A stretch of DNA of 64,000 nt, taken from Hirsutella rhossiliensis (Eukaryota > Ascomycota > Sordariomycetes > Hypocreales > Ophiocordycipitaceae). The position numbers and the translations under genes were made by a program. Positions 13,104 through 26,199 of the stretch are shown here, piece by piece; positions within the stretch are counted from its first letter, which is position 1, and each line of letters opens with the position of its first letter. The DNA lies in assembly GCF_020360975.1 (NCBI RefSeq), contig NW_025408675.1, forward strand, positions 1,674,001 through 1,738,000, read 5' to 3'. Below the pieces are notes generated by a model. That model was not told where the DNA came from, made no database searches, and worked only from the letters and a program-made list of their open reading frames with translations.

Positions 13104-13740
13104 AGGTCTAATAAGTAATTAAATAAACTAGCTACTATATATAATTAAATATATTATATAGACTAGCTACTATATATTATTACGCGCGTAAAATATAGAC
13201 TAGCTATTACTTTTATAAGTTAAAGTAAAAGTAGTAATAACTATTTATATTCTTCTTTACTTACCTAAGATTTAATAGGTTCTTTATCTTTTATATATAT
13301 TATAGTAAGTATAAGACCTTACTTAGGGCTTTAACTAAGTAATATCTTAACCTTATAATCGTACGATAATAGTATAGTATATTAATAGTATTTCCTAGTA
13401 TTTTCCTTAAGTAGGTATAGGTATTTCTTTATAATTTCCTTACTATAGTCTTATAATAACTTTTTAAGGAAATCTTAGTATAATCCCTAAAAAGCTATTA
13501 TTACTTAGGAAATCGTAGTATATTCCCTATATAGTATATCCTTAAGCGAAATCTTTATAAAATATCTATATAATCTACTTAGTTATTATTTCTTAGATTT
13601 CTAAGTAATTTCTTAGAGTTTACTTAGTAGCTTTTAAGTTCTTTATTTTATAGGGAGCCTTAAGGAGTTAAAGTTAACTTCCCTAAGTAAAGTAAATATT
13701 ATTATAGGTACCTAGAATATTAACTATAAGGTATCTTATA
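13104..13740 (-). repeat. 3' LTR of element 3
   Basis: Colinear with 29309-29945 from GGTCTAATA to the end near CTTATA, with mostly transition differences. It begins only four bases after the 3' LTR of chromovirus copy 2 ends. Confidence 0.8.
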
Positions 13741-13949
13741 ATAAATACCTAAGGTAAAAGAATTAACCGACGTCCTTATTAATCTCTTATAGTATTTAAG
13801 TAAGAGTCGCGCTAATAAAGAATTATAATAAAGTTATATAGATTTCTAAGGTTAGTATAAGGGATAACTTATATTTTATTTAGAATATAACTTAGTATAA
13901 CTAATACTAAGGGTATAAGGCGGCTAAGCTAAGAGTAAAATACTATTAA

Positions 13950-15950
13950 AACTAAGAGCGCTAAGGAGCTAAACTAAGGTAATAAATAAGTAGGGCTAAG
14001 AGTATAATATAGCTAAGCTAGGGAAAACTAATTATAACTAAGGGCGCTTTATAGCTAAGCTAGTAAAAAAAGAAAATAAGACTAGGGATATAATAAAGCT
14101 AAACTAGTAACCGACCGTATTATACTATAAGGGTAAAGGTAAGGTAGGGAATCTCTTTCTTAGCTTCCTCTTTTATTAGTTCCTTAGGGCTTATTAGTAT
14201 ATTATCTAGGGTATCTTATATATTAAAGGCTTTATAAATAAGTATACTATAAGCGTTATTTAAGGCTAGTTTTACTAAGAGTATTATAGCTAGTTTATTA
14301 TAAGAGGCTAGAATTTAGTTATAAATTACTACTATTAGTACCTATATAGTTAGGCCTAGGTTCTAGAACCTACCTAAGTATATATTAGTAAACTTCTAGT
14401 TTAATAAGTTAAAATAAGCTATTATATTAGCTATATAAAGGTAGGCCGCTACTAGTATATATATAAGGCTAATATAAGCGGCTCTTTAATATATTATAGT
14501 AAGCTTAGGCGAGTTATTTAAGAGGTAAGTAGTAAAGGTAAACTAATAAATAAAGCTAGTAGGTACTTTAGTAAGGGTAGCGTACTAGCTAAGTAAGAGG
14601 TTAGTATTAGCCTCCTTATAAATAGTAGTAAATAGATTTACTTAGATTATAGCTATATTTAAGGCTTTATAAACTAGCGCTTTTAACCTAGAATAAATAA
14701 TACTTATATAGCTATCTATATTAGCTAGGTTATTATAGTATACTATAAAAAATATAATAAGAAATAGTCTAGGTTTTTTATAGCTTAGAACCTAAAAGGG
14801 GTTAAGCTTTTATTAAACTAGTATTAGGGCCTATTCCTTAGTAAATAGGTTAGCTTACTTAAAGGGAGTAAAAGGTAGGGCTATAGCGGTAGTAAGTAAG
14901 CACCTAGTAAATAGGTTCCTTAATAGCTCGTTAAAGGTAAGGTCTACTATATTAGATCCTTTAGTCCTAGCTAGGGTATACTTAAGGCTCTCTCTAAACT
15001 TATAGGTTCTTAGTATACTAGTTACCTCGCGCTCTTTTATAGCGGCGGCCTTAAATATCTTTAAATAGGTAGGGAGGCACTTTATACTAGTAATAGTAGC
15101 GATAATCTTAAGTATCTTAGCGTTTATAAAGGCGACCTATTTAAATAGGAGCTTATTAACGATATTAGCTAAGATAGTAGCGATCTAAGCGGTTTTAAGG
15201 GCGCTAGTTATTATCTTAGTTTTATTAAGAAAGATAGCCTTATCTAAGTTATATAATAAAAGTAAGAGAAGCTTATCCTTATTAAACGATAAGGCGAACT
15301 ACCTATAAGCGTTATAAGGGGTATTAAGGGTTTTCCCTATAATACTTAATACTAAAAGTAGTAAGTTACTAAATAGATTACTAAAGCTTAATAGCGATAA
15401 AGTATAGTTATTAAAGTAAATATATAAAAGAGTACTAAGATTAAAGAGATAGGAAGCGCCGACCTATTATAATTAAATAGTTAATATTATATTCCTATTA
15501 ATTTAAGTAGTCGCGGGAGTTATAGTAGTACTATAATAAGTAGTAGCGCTATAAAGTATAGAAAAGTATAGCTAGTTACGTTTATATAGGTCGCGGGCTT
15601 TAAATAAAGGAAGAGATAAAGGGGTATAATATATACTATTTTCTACTAGGCCTATATTAAGATTATACCCTTTTTTAGTAAGGAGGTCGCGGTAGTTAGT
15701 ATATATACTATAATTATCTTATTTCTACTTAGTAAATATAGCTATATTAGACTTAAGGTTATAAAAGAGCTCTACCTTATTCTTATATAATTAAACTACT
15801 TAATAGAATCCCTTAAGGCTTAAGCGCTATAGTTAGCGGTAAATTTAGTTAGAGAAATACTAGCGTAATATAAAGTCCTTACTATAATACTTATAGCCTT
15901 AGATAATAGGAACCTTAAAAGTAAGTATAAGAGGGGTATAGTTTAATATA
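13950..15950 (-). pseudogene. Extra sense-strand ORF between integrase and 3' LTR of element 3 (unrecognised)
   Basis: On the minus strand, same sense as pol, long frames run here with stops almost only at TAA/TAG. Legible stretches include LRTYKFRESLKYTLARTKG (around 14950-15010) and, nearer the 3' end, LALNNAYSILIYKAFN followed by LISPKELIKEEAKKEIPY (about 14140-14250). One stretch near 14430 is rich in Ile, Tyr, Leu and Ala and could be a membrane segment, but RIP itself converts His and Cys to Tyr, so hydrophobicity is exaggerated. The position is where envelope-like or accessory genes sit in some Ty3/gypsy elements. I do not recognise the product; it may also be a captured gene. Confidence 0.5.
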
Positions 15951-18900
15951 GAAAAAGAAGCGTAAAAAAATAGGGAAATAAAGTTCTTAAAAAATCTTTT
16001 TATAAGTACTAAAATATAAAATTAAATTACCGTTTATTATAAGTAGCTTATTAATACTTTATTAGCTAGTTAACCTACCCTTAGACTTTTAAAAGAATAA
16101 ATAGTAATAGCGTATACTATATACTATTATTTCTCCCTTAGCTATAACGGCTTATACTATTATATAGCGCGCGCGTAAAGCTTTTAAGTATAGGTAATAT
16201 AACCTTATAACGCTCCTTACTATATATTAAATTCTTTAATAAGGTCTTTAGTAATAATATCCTTAGTAGCTACCTAAGAATTATAGCTACTTAGCTAGCC
16301 TTTTTAGCTAATAAGGTATTCTATATAAGTAGTCCCTTAGCTATATTTATAAGTTCTATAGTTAAGGATTCTTTTAACTTCCTAGTAATTAGTATTAGGT
16401 TCTAAGCTAAGTTAAGCGTCTAGTTATTTAGCTAGTTATAGCTATATAACGGAAATAGTATCGTAAATATTTAAGGATCTAGCTAAGTTAAGGCGGTAAG
16501 CTAAATAGCCGATCTATTTAAGGACTTTAAATAGTCTTATATAGCGTTCTATTAACCTTACTACCTATCTATTAGCTATATTATATCCTTTCCTTAGCTA
16601 GAGCTATACTTAGTCTCTAAACTTAAACTTTAGCGCTTAGTACTTTATATTATACTGCTTTTTTATTCCCGCTTAAGCTAGAGTAATTAAGATCCTAGCT
16701 TAGTCTTAAAGTATCTCCCTATCTATCTATAAGAGGCCTTTTCTAAGGTATTACCTACTATCGTCTATCTATATCCTAGTTAATAGCTTATATAGATAGG
16801 TATTAATTACTAAGAAGTAAGAGTTATTAAAAGTAAATTAAAGTAATAGTAATACGTTAACCTATTACTAAGATAGGAAGTTAGTTATAAAAAACTAAAG
16901 TATAGATTTAACTACTTAGTTATATTATTTTAATAAGCTATTAGTCTAAGGATACTAAGCTATAGATATTAATAACTTAAACTTATATACTATTTATAGT
17001 CCTTTTTAAAACGCTAAAAGAAACTTAGGGTCTTAGTTAAAGATAATTTAAATAAAAATCCCTTAATTATAGTATATTAACTTAGTAAATAGTACCTTAG
17101 CTTAGTCCTTTATAGTAAACTAGTTATAGCCTAAGATAAAGAGCTTTATTTTTCAGAACTTATTAGTTACTATTAGTAGTATATAATAGTAGACCCCTAT
17201 AAGTAGTATTTATAGAGTTTAGTTTATAAGGACGTTTAAAAGCCTTATAATAAAATCTATAGTAATTATATAAAAAGGTAAAGCTAAGGAAGTAATTAAA
17301 ACTAACTTATTAAGGGCCTTTAACTAGTTAGTTTAGTTCTTATAATAAGCGTTATACTTATTAATAAAGCTATTAATAAGTTTCTTAAGGCTAGTAATAG
17401 TAAATATAAAAGATAACTCTTCTTATATCCTTTACTATTTAAGGTAAAATTTACGCGTATAGTTATTAGCGATAATTTCTATAGTATAAGTAGTAAGAAT
17501 ATAGAGCTAATAACGACCTTTAAACTTAACTAAGTAGAGTAACTTATACTACTAGATAAATAAGAGACCGACCTAGGACTTATCGCTTTTAAGCTACTTT
17601 AATATACTAGCTTACTTAGGTTCTTCTATATATACTTCTTAGATCTTTTAGTATAGGTTAGGTTAAATAAAGGATTCTATAACTATATATATATATTTAA
17701 CTAGCGCTTTATCTTCTTAAATATAGTTTAATTCCCTAGGTTTATATTTCCTAGGTATTATAGATAGTAGTCGAGATAGTATATTAGTAAGGATATTTAT
17801 AGTTCTAAGAATATAGTAGACCTTTAAAGGAAACTAGCTAAGGTACTATAAAGTAAGTATAAGCTAATAATTTATCTTTATATTAGTAGTAAATAATAAT
17901 ATTTACTTTAAGATTATACTTATAGTAGTATAGTTAGTTAGTATAATAACCTTGAGTAGTAAGGTAAATATAATATATAACTAGAGCTTTTAATATACTT
18001 AAGAAAGATAAGCGACTTTAAGTTTAGTAGGCTAGTATTTAAGCTCTTTACTAGTTAAGCGTTTACTAAGGTAAAGGATTAGCTAGATACTTATTTAAGG
18101 TAGGGTTTTTTTTAGGTTTTAGTCTACCCTTAGTACTAAGTAGAAAGCTACTACTATAAAGCCTAGCTCGCGGCTAGCGTTAATTTATAAGAATAATAGC
18201 TATTATAGGTTAAAATAGTATAGCTATATTAGTTTTATAAGAGCGTTTATAATATCTTAAAAGGCTTATTTCTTTACTAAAGATAGTTAGTACGTTGCCT
18301 TAAAGGTATATTTATTCCTTACTAATCCTTTAAGTAGCGCTTAACTATCTTATACTTTCTTAAGTATTACTATTTTTTAAACTTAGAGCGCCTTTTCCCT
18401 TTAAGAAAAGTAAGCTACTAAGTATTATAGTTAGTTAACTAAGCTAAGCTACCTTTCTAGTACCTATAAGGTATTTAGAAACTTTATATCTTATAATACT
18501 TATACTTATTCTTTAGTATTTATTAAGCTAATACTATTAACTTAAAATCCTAATAGTTTTATAGATAGGTAGCCTAAGAATAATTTCGATCTTATTAAAG
18601 CTAGGTTATAGTTTATAAAGAGTTAGAAGATAGCTTAATAGTAATAAATATAGTTATCTTTTATATTTAAGTATATTATAATATTATCGATATACTTAAA
18701 GGAATATTCTATATATTCTTAGAGGATTTAGTTTATAAATTATTAAACGTAGATAGGTAAGTTCTTATATCTTATTAAAGCTACTATTAGTCGTTCTAAG
18801 CCTTTATAGCTAATTACTATAAACCTTTCTTAATACTCTTTATAGATAAAGAACTAATAAAAGATAGACTAAGCGTTTATAGTAGAAATAAAGCGTTTTC

Positions 18901-20999
18901 CTTATAGCTTTTAAATTATATCTCCTTAAAGTAGTATTAAGTAAGCGTCTAAGATAGCTATACTATTAAGAGCGTAAAGGTATATTACTATTTAGCCCTT
19001 TTCGTTACTATATATAGTTCTTTAAACTATAAATATAAGGTAAGTAAATAGGGTTACCTTTATAGCTTATTTTATACGCCTTTTTTAGTATAGGGTTTTA
19101 TATATTTAGTTAATTAGCGCCTTATTCTTTTAGCTAAGTAAGTAAGCTCTAAAAGCTAGTTTTTATAAGTATTAATTTTCGATTAGTAGAATATATATAT
19201 AGTAGCTTAGGTAGACTTTAATAGTACCTTAGTCCTTTTATAAGGTTAGGAAGAATACGACTATATATTAGATCTTTTCTATAAATATAAGGTCTTAATT
19301 ATAGATTTTAATATCCTTTAAAGTAGTTATCTCTAAGAGGCTATAGTCTTATAAAATCCTAATCTTATAGTTTAAAGTCTATTTATATATTTATAGAAAG
19401 AGTTTCCTTTTAATAGACTTAAGGCTCTTATCCTTTAAGGTTTCTACTAATAAGTTATTATCTTAGTATAGTTTACTATATTCTATAGTCTTTTATATAG
19501 CTAGCTCTTTAGTTAAAGTTACCTTAGCTAGGGTTTCCTTAAGTAAGTCGATTTATAAAAACTATATTTTATCGCTAAGGTCTATTAATATTCCTAAGTA
19601 CTATCTTTTCTTAAATCTAATATAGTAAGCGGTAGTATTAACTACTATAACTAAAGTTATACCTTAGATTAAGTTATAAGCTAATAATAAGTCTCTTAGA
19701 AAAAATAGTAGGTTATAATCCCTTAGTACGTTCTTAATCTATACTAATAAGCGTTCTATCTTATATATAAAGACGTTAACGTTAGCTTAGTATATAACTT
19801 AACGATAGATTATATAACCCTATTAAGTTAAGCGAGCTAAGACTATTAAGTTACTATATAAGCTAATAAATATTATTCTCTTAAAGTTTAAAATATTAAC
19901 TTTATTTAGTACTAAGAAATCTTATTTAAGTAATAATCCTATAAATAAAGTCTAAACTACCTAAGCGCTAATAGTAAATTACTTAACCTTAAATCCTATT
20001 CTTTATTTCCCTAAGATATTAATTATTAAGATTACCTAACCCTTAGTTTACCTTTTTCTTATACTAGATAATAAGACCTACTAAGTTATATTAAGGGTTA
20101 TATTATTAAAGTAGTTAAGCTAGTCTTCCTTAATTATAAAGCGGGCTATACTAAAGTCTATATATATATTTAATAGTTAGTTTAGGCTTTTAGTCTTAAA
20201 GATAGATATCTAAGTATAAGTAAACTAAGATAGCTTTATTAGATTTAATATTTTAGTTTATAGAGCTGCTCTTATAGTTAACTAGTTCCTTAGTATTCTA
20301 AGCGAACTACTTAGTCCTATAGGTTTTACTTTTATTATATTAGGAATAAATAAGATCTTATCTTTTATTTTCTTAGTTTCTTCTTCTACGTTAGCAGTAG
20401 TATCTTTATCTTCTAGCCCTTTATCCTAGGTAAATAAGATCTAGTTTTATATTTCCTAGGGAAGATATATCCCGCCTTAGTTATTAGTTAGTATAGCTTA
20501 AAGCTAACGGGCGAGGTTAATAATAATTAGGTTTTCTTAAGAGCCCTCTTTTAGTTTTAAATCCTATAGCTATAGTTTAGTTTAAGGACTAATTAACTAG
20601 TTTAGTACTAAGCTTATATTTACTTAGTATAGATTATTTTATTTTAATATAGTTATTATATTTTCTTTCTATTAAAATTATCCTTATTCCTATAGTTTCT
20701 AATTAGTTAGTTTAGCTATAAATAAAGTAAAGGTTACTATAGTCTTATTCTTAGTTTTATATAATCAGCTTTATATATAGTCTTTTACTATATTACTTAT
20801 CTTCCCTTATAACTTAACTATTAGCTTAGTTTCTAACTATAAGATAAGTTACTTTTAGTTATTAATCTAAGTATTAAATAATTCTAGACTAGTAAGTTAG
20901 TAGAATAATTTTTATAGTAATATATTTAGTTATTAATAAACTAGTATAGTAAGGTAATCTTTTAAGTATAGCGCTACTTTTAATTTTTAGTAGAGCTTT
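15950..20999 (-). pseudogene. RIP-degraded gag-pol of element 3
   Basis: Minus-strand polyprotein relic. Reverse transcriptase shows FKYIDNIIIYL at about 18675-18705, equivalent to the family YIDD box with Asp to Asn. It is followed by SKLFLGYLSIKLLGF, matching the SK-x-F-x-GYPS-x-x-LLG motif of a fungal Ty3/gypsy group. The integrase core lies about 17100-17260, with ITIDFIIRL and a frame equivalent to LLIVTDKFSKR. The N-terminal gag/protease part up to 20999 is less clear and is interrupted by the LINE. No chromodomain was recognised, so this is a different gypsy lineage from the copies at 1-13099. Confidence 0.75.
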
Positions 21000-21013
21000 A
21001 ATATTTATTTATA
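21000..21013. repeat. LINE target-site duplication, left copy
   Basis: AATATTTATTTATA, repeated exactly at 28076-28089. Fourteen bases is typical of target-primed reverse transcription by LINEs. Confidence 0.8.
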
Positions 21014-21049
21014 TATATAACGAACTCGCGGGCTTTATCCTAAGCGTAT

Positions 21050-22190
21050 AGTTCGGTAGGGTATAGGTAGTAGTCGAACGGCTCTCTAAGGTAAAGAGCC
21101 GCGCTAGCAGCGCGTTATCGGCGGTACTTCGCGCGGATAAGAGCTTTAAGACGATAATCCGGGATATAATTAAGGAGGTAGTTAAGGAAGAACTCCGCCT
21201 AGGCATCGCTTTAGGCCCGGGGGGCCCTAAGCGAACCTAGGCCGCGGTCGTAGCCGAGACTAAGGGACCGACCTAATACGAAGCTACGGTAAAATAGGTC
21301 CTACCGCGCTATAAACGCGAGATTATCGTAGTCCCTACTAGGGTACCGCCCGAAATCCTAAGCCGCGAACCGAAGGATATAGTAAAGGCGGTAAATATAG
21401 CCCTAAAAGCTATAAGCGCTATAGCGGCGAGGCGCCTCTAAAGCGGAGATATCGCGGTTATATTTAATACCGCGGCGAGAGCCTATTAGAGGGACTAAGG
21501 CTAGGTTAAGGCTATGTTTAAACCGGAAGCTACGATCTCCTACCGCGCGTATATAGTAGTCGTAAAGAACGTCCCCTTAGGGGTAGCGATAGTAGATAAG
21601 GAGCGATTGCTCTATAAGATTATAAAGGCGAATAAAGTTAAGGTCCTCTAGGCCCGGGCGCTATACCCCCGATCTAAGATATCGACGGCGACGACTATAC
21701 TTATTAAGGTTAGTAGCTTAGAGGAAGCTAATAGGCTCTACGACCTAGGCCTAGTCCTTAAAGTATAGATCTTTTAATATAAACCTTATAATAAGTCGGT
21801 CTAACTATAGAGGTACTATAACTACTATAAATATAGCTATATCGCTAGGTAATATATATCGATATAACTTTATAGCTAATATAAGAGTATAGTATATAAC
21901 GGAGGTAAGGATAAATATAAGGCTAAGAAGGGCGAAATCCCTTATAACTATATCTTATACTAAGGGGACTACCTATCGTAGACCTAGACCTACCCTATAG
22001 CGAATAAAGCCTAGGAAAAGGCGAGGGAAAACTACCTACGTTAACCTTAACGGTTCGCGAATACCTAGATATACGCCGAGTAATAGGTGCTCCCTACCGT
22101 TAAAACCTAGGGCGTTCCTAAATCGACCGTAGTCTAAAAGTAAGGACTAGGTAGACCGCGCCGGGATAAGAGGTTAAGCTTAAGACACCC
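21050..22190 (+). pseudogene. LINE ORF1 (nucleic-acid-binding, CCHC knuckles), RIP-degraded
   Basis: One plus-strand frame runs the whole length, broken only by TAG/TAA at presumed Gln/Trp codons. Legible parts include SFKTIIRDIIKEVVKEEL (about 21135-21190) and LIKVSSLEEANRLYDLGLV (about 21700-21760), a linker common in Tad1-type ORF1 proteins. At about 21805-22000 three zinc-knuckle spacings can be read with Cys changed to Tyr (for example YNYYKYSYIARY for CxxCxxxxHxxxxC). The protein would bind the element's RNA. A 65-codon ATG-started frame on the opposite strand at 21009-21206 is a shadow of it. Confidence 0.8.
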
Positions 22191-22439
22191 GCTAGCTAGT
22201 AGGGCTAGGGAGGCCGAACTAAGTACGAATAATATTCGTAGGTATAGTAGATAAAGAAGCGCTAGGAGATAGAGCGCCTCCCTCCTTATATAGATAACCT
22301 CTTTTACCTTAACCCTACCTATATATAACTAAAAGTACTATTCTAGAATATATAAAAGAGATACGAGCTAGCTTAGTTAGCGCTTTACTATTAAGCTAGC
22401 TTTAACTTAATAGTACTATAGGAAGTAGAAGCTATACTA

Positions 22440-25400
22440 GGAAGCGGCCCCCCCCCCCTTAAAGCGGCGCTTTATAGCCTAGTTTATAGGGAGGGGAGGT
22501 ACGCGCTATATATATATAAAAGGCTTAGGCTAGGGACTTAGTCGCCCCGGTCTAGACTAGACTAAAGTAAGGTAATTTTCGGGGATAGTACTAGACTATA
22601 GGCGATTTACTTACTACTAGAGGCCGTAAGGGTAAGAGCGCTACGCGACCTAAGCGTAATCGAACTAGAGTACCTTATAGTAATAGTAAGGGACTTTAAT
22701 ATCTATTACCCGCTCTAAGACGGATACGATAGAACCTTAGATAGCGCGATATAACTTATATAGGAGGCGATAAGGCTATAACTTAAACTCGCTACCTTAA
22801 GAGGGGAGTATATAAGATTCTTTTATAGCTAAAGGGATAGTACTATCGACCTAGCTTAGGTAACGCTAGAGACCGGAAAACGGTATACTAAGCCTAACCT
22901 AGACCTAACTAGGTTAGACTATATCCCTTAAACTATTATACTATAAGTCGATACTTAGGCCTAGGTACCTAAACTAGCTTTAAAGTAAAAAGAAGTAGAA
23001 GTAAAGCTAGTTAAAGCTAAGACTATATCCCGGCTAAGACTATATTAGCTAATACTCTAGACGCTTAAGGATATCGATAAGGACCTAGACTATATCTTCG
23101 CTACTTTAGCGTAGATCGCGATAGCTATAGTTCCGCGCTAGGGGTAAGTATTACCTAGGGGCAATATATAGTTTACCCTAGAGGTAAAGAGGGCGATAAG
23201 TGAGGCTAAGAGGGTAAGGAGGAAGTATAAGTAGGAAAGGAATAAGGCGAACTAAGAAGACCTATATAAGGCGTCTATAGCTTAGAAGTAGACTATCCGC
23301 GAGGTAAGGAGGGCCTACTAGCGCGAGTTCTTAAAGGAATTTAGCGCCGATAATACTAAGCTCTAGAATATAAAGAGGTAGGTAAGACTCTATAGTAAGC
23401 TATTACCGGAACTAACCTATATCTTACTACTAGTTAAGGAAGGCGAGGACTAACTAACGGAAACCTTTAAAAGGAAGGCCTAGCTACTAGCTACTAAGTT
23501 CTTCCTACTAGAGGCCGGCACGACCTAAGGGCTACCCCGGCCTATAGCTAAGGCGACCCTTATAGTTAACTAATAGATCTAGCTAGCCGACGTTATAGGG
23601 GCGCTAAGTAAGATAGTAAGCTAGAAAGCGGTAGGTCTAGATAGCGTCCTCTTAGGGTTTATTAAGAAGTACGGCCTAGCCTTAGTCTAGCGACTAGCTA
23701 CGATCTTTAACGCCTATACCTAACTTTTATATTTCCTAGGTTAGTTCTATAGCGTAAATATAGTAGTTATCTAAACGCTAAGTAAGAGGCTAGATACTTA
23801 CTATATAGTAGGGGGTTAGAGACTAATCTCCCTCTTACCTATAATAGGAAAAGTATTTAAGTAGATACTAGCCTAAAGGATCGCGGGAGTAATAGAGGCA
23901 AACGGTATCTTATTAAACGGATAAATAGGGAATAGGAGGGAACGCTTTATAAAGGCGGCGATCCTACTAGTAACGGAACTAATACGCGTAACGTAGGCCT
24001 AAAGGGGCATTATATTATTCCTATAGCTAGATATTAAGGGCGTATTCGATATAGTTAACTATAATAAGCTTATAAGGGAACTAGAGCTTAAGGGATACCC
24101 TAGGTAGCTTATAAGCTTAATATAAAGCTTTATAAGCGATAGGAGATCGACCTTTTACTTCGATAGGAGGACCTTAAAGCTAACTTAAGTGCTAATAGGA
24201 GTCCCTTAAGGCTCCCCCCTATCCCCGATCCTATTTCTATACTATATAACCCCCCTATATAAAAGGCTTAGTATAATATATAGTATTTATACCGTTAGCT
24301 TTACCGATAATATAAATATAGTTAGTATTAGACCTAATAAGGCTATTATAGTAGCACGCTTAGAGGAAGCTTAGAGGGTATACGCGGAATAAGCGACTAA
24401 GTTCGCGGTTACTTTTAAACTATCGAAGAGCGAATTACTATACTTTATATAAAGGAGATAAGCGATAATAACGCTAGTCTACCTTAGGGCTAACGTAGTA
24501 ACCCCGGTCTAAGAGGCTTACCTACTAAGGGTTTAAGTATACCGGAAACTATACTAAAAGGCGTACTTAAAATAACTTTAAGTAAAGTTAAAGCGCTAGA
24601 CTATATCCCTAACTAAGCTCGCGGCGTTTACGTAGGGCTATACCTTACTATACGCTAGGGAAGTCTATAGTAAGGTAATCCGGTCCTTAATCTCTTATAC
24701 TATAGTTATATTCTATAAGATAACGCCTATAGGGGGGAAACTACGTAGAATCGCGTGGGACCTTACCTAAGACTAGTTAGCTTACCTCTAGGTAGTAATA
24801 GGTGCCTACCGCGCGACCTTAGTCTACTAAGTTAAAGCGGAGGCATAGGTGCCCTTAATCGACCTCTACTTAAACTAAAGAATAATAGATACCCTTTAGA
24901 GGCTAGAAGACTTAGGGCTCCTAGGCTAAATCTAACGCGCGTTTAACGCGGTCGCGGGCATACTTAAAAGGAGGCGACGCTAAAGAGAGGGTAGACCCCT
25001 AGCGGTACTACCTTTAGGTAGACCCCCCCTCGCGGAGGAGATAAGGGGGGTCTAGAGCTAGATAGGAATAAATAACCTCCTAGATAAAGCTAAGTCGCTT
25101 AAAAGGCTAAATAAGGAATAGGCCGCTTAATAGAACGCTAGGGAAGACGTGATCTAATAATACTAGACTACCCTCTACCCCGCTAACTTCCTACCTTAGT
25201 TTAATAAAGTAATAACGCTAAACTATTATAAGGGCCTCCTTAAGTATATTAGTATAGTAATTATCTAAATATATATAGGAAAGATCAGGCTTAATAACTT
25301 CCTCTTTAACTAATAGGTCCTTAGTATAGTTTCGCTAATATATACTTATAGATAAAAACGGGATACTATTTACTATACGATAATCGACTATTTACTAATA

Positions 25401-25600
25401 GTAGAGGTAAGGGAGTCCCTCTTAATATAGGCCTAGGACGTAGGTAACGTAAGAGCGGGCCTTTAAGGGAAAAGGATAGCGGCGCCGCTAGCATAATAGT
25501 TCCTCCGCTTAAGTAGGCTCCGCTAGTTTAACCTAGCTTAGAGGCTATATATAGATATACCGGATAATAGAACCGGGGTCGCGCTAGGGATAAAGCGGCC
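22440..25600 (+). pseudogene. LINE ORF2 (endonuclease-reverse transcriptase-RNase H), RIP-degraded
   Basis: Plus-strand relic of the replication protein. The apurinic-type endonuclease motif is seen at about 22689-22717 as RDFNIYYPL, the degraded form of GDFNxHHPLW. The reverse-transcriptase palm starts near 24020 with FLLDIKGAFDIVN minus RIP changes. The catalytic box is at about 24297-24312 as SFTDNIN, the expected product of FADD after TpG to TpA. A C-terminal RNase H/zinc region around 25250-25400 has a frame equivalent to HIGKIGLNNFLFN followed by Cys-rich spacing. The start is uncertain because ATG codons are gone. A run of ten Cs at 22449 sits between the two ORFs. Confidence 0.8.
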
Positions 25601-26199
25601 TTAACTAAGACTACCCTAGCTAACTACCTCCCTTACTAAGGCGACTTAGAAAGAAAGAGGACTTATAATTATAGGACTATAGCTTTAACTAAACCGGACC
25701 TAGACTAAGCGTAAACCTCGCTAATTAAACTATAGACTAAATAGAACTAATATAACTTAACCGAACTAACCTTAATAGCTATAGAATAAGACCTACTATC
25801 GAAAGACTATAACTAAATAAGACCTAACCTAGAACCGAACTAAGACGGAGCTAATAACTAGCCCCCCCTAAACTATAACCCTAGCTTAGCCCGTTAGTAA
25901 TAACGTCTACCTTATTATCGCGGTAGGAATAATAAGACCCCCTTAAGGTAGCACGCGGAGTATAGGAGGGAGTAACCTAAGGCTTATAAGGAGTATAAGG
26001 ACTACTACTACTATAAGAACCCTAATAACGACCGAATAGACCTAACCCTAAACCTAAACCGGAGCTAGCCTAGATAGCTAGCTTATAAGATAGAGTAACG
26101 ACCGGGGTCTATACTAAGGCAAGACCTATACTAGCGGCGGTATAGAGGCGTTTGCTACGGCCTATACTATAACTATAGATCTAATTAAGGTTAAGACTA

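Noticed and set aside
21009..21206. 65-codon ATG-started ORF on the minus strand
   Set aside because: It lies antisense to LINE ORF1, whose plus-strand frame is continuous except for RIP stops. The ATG is a chance CAT on the plus strand.
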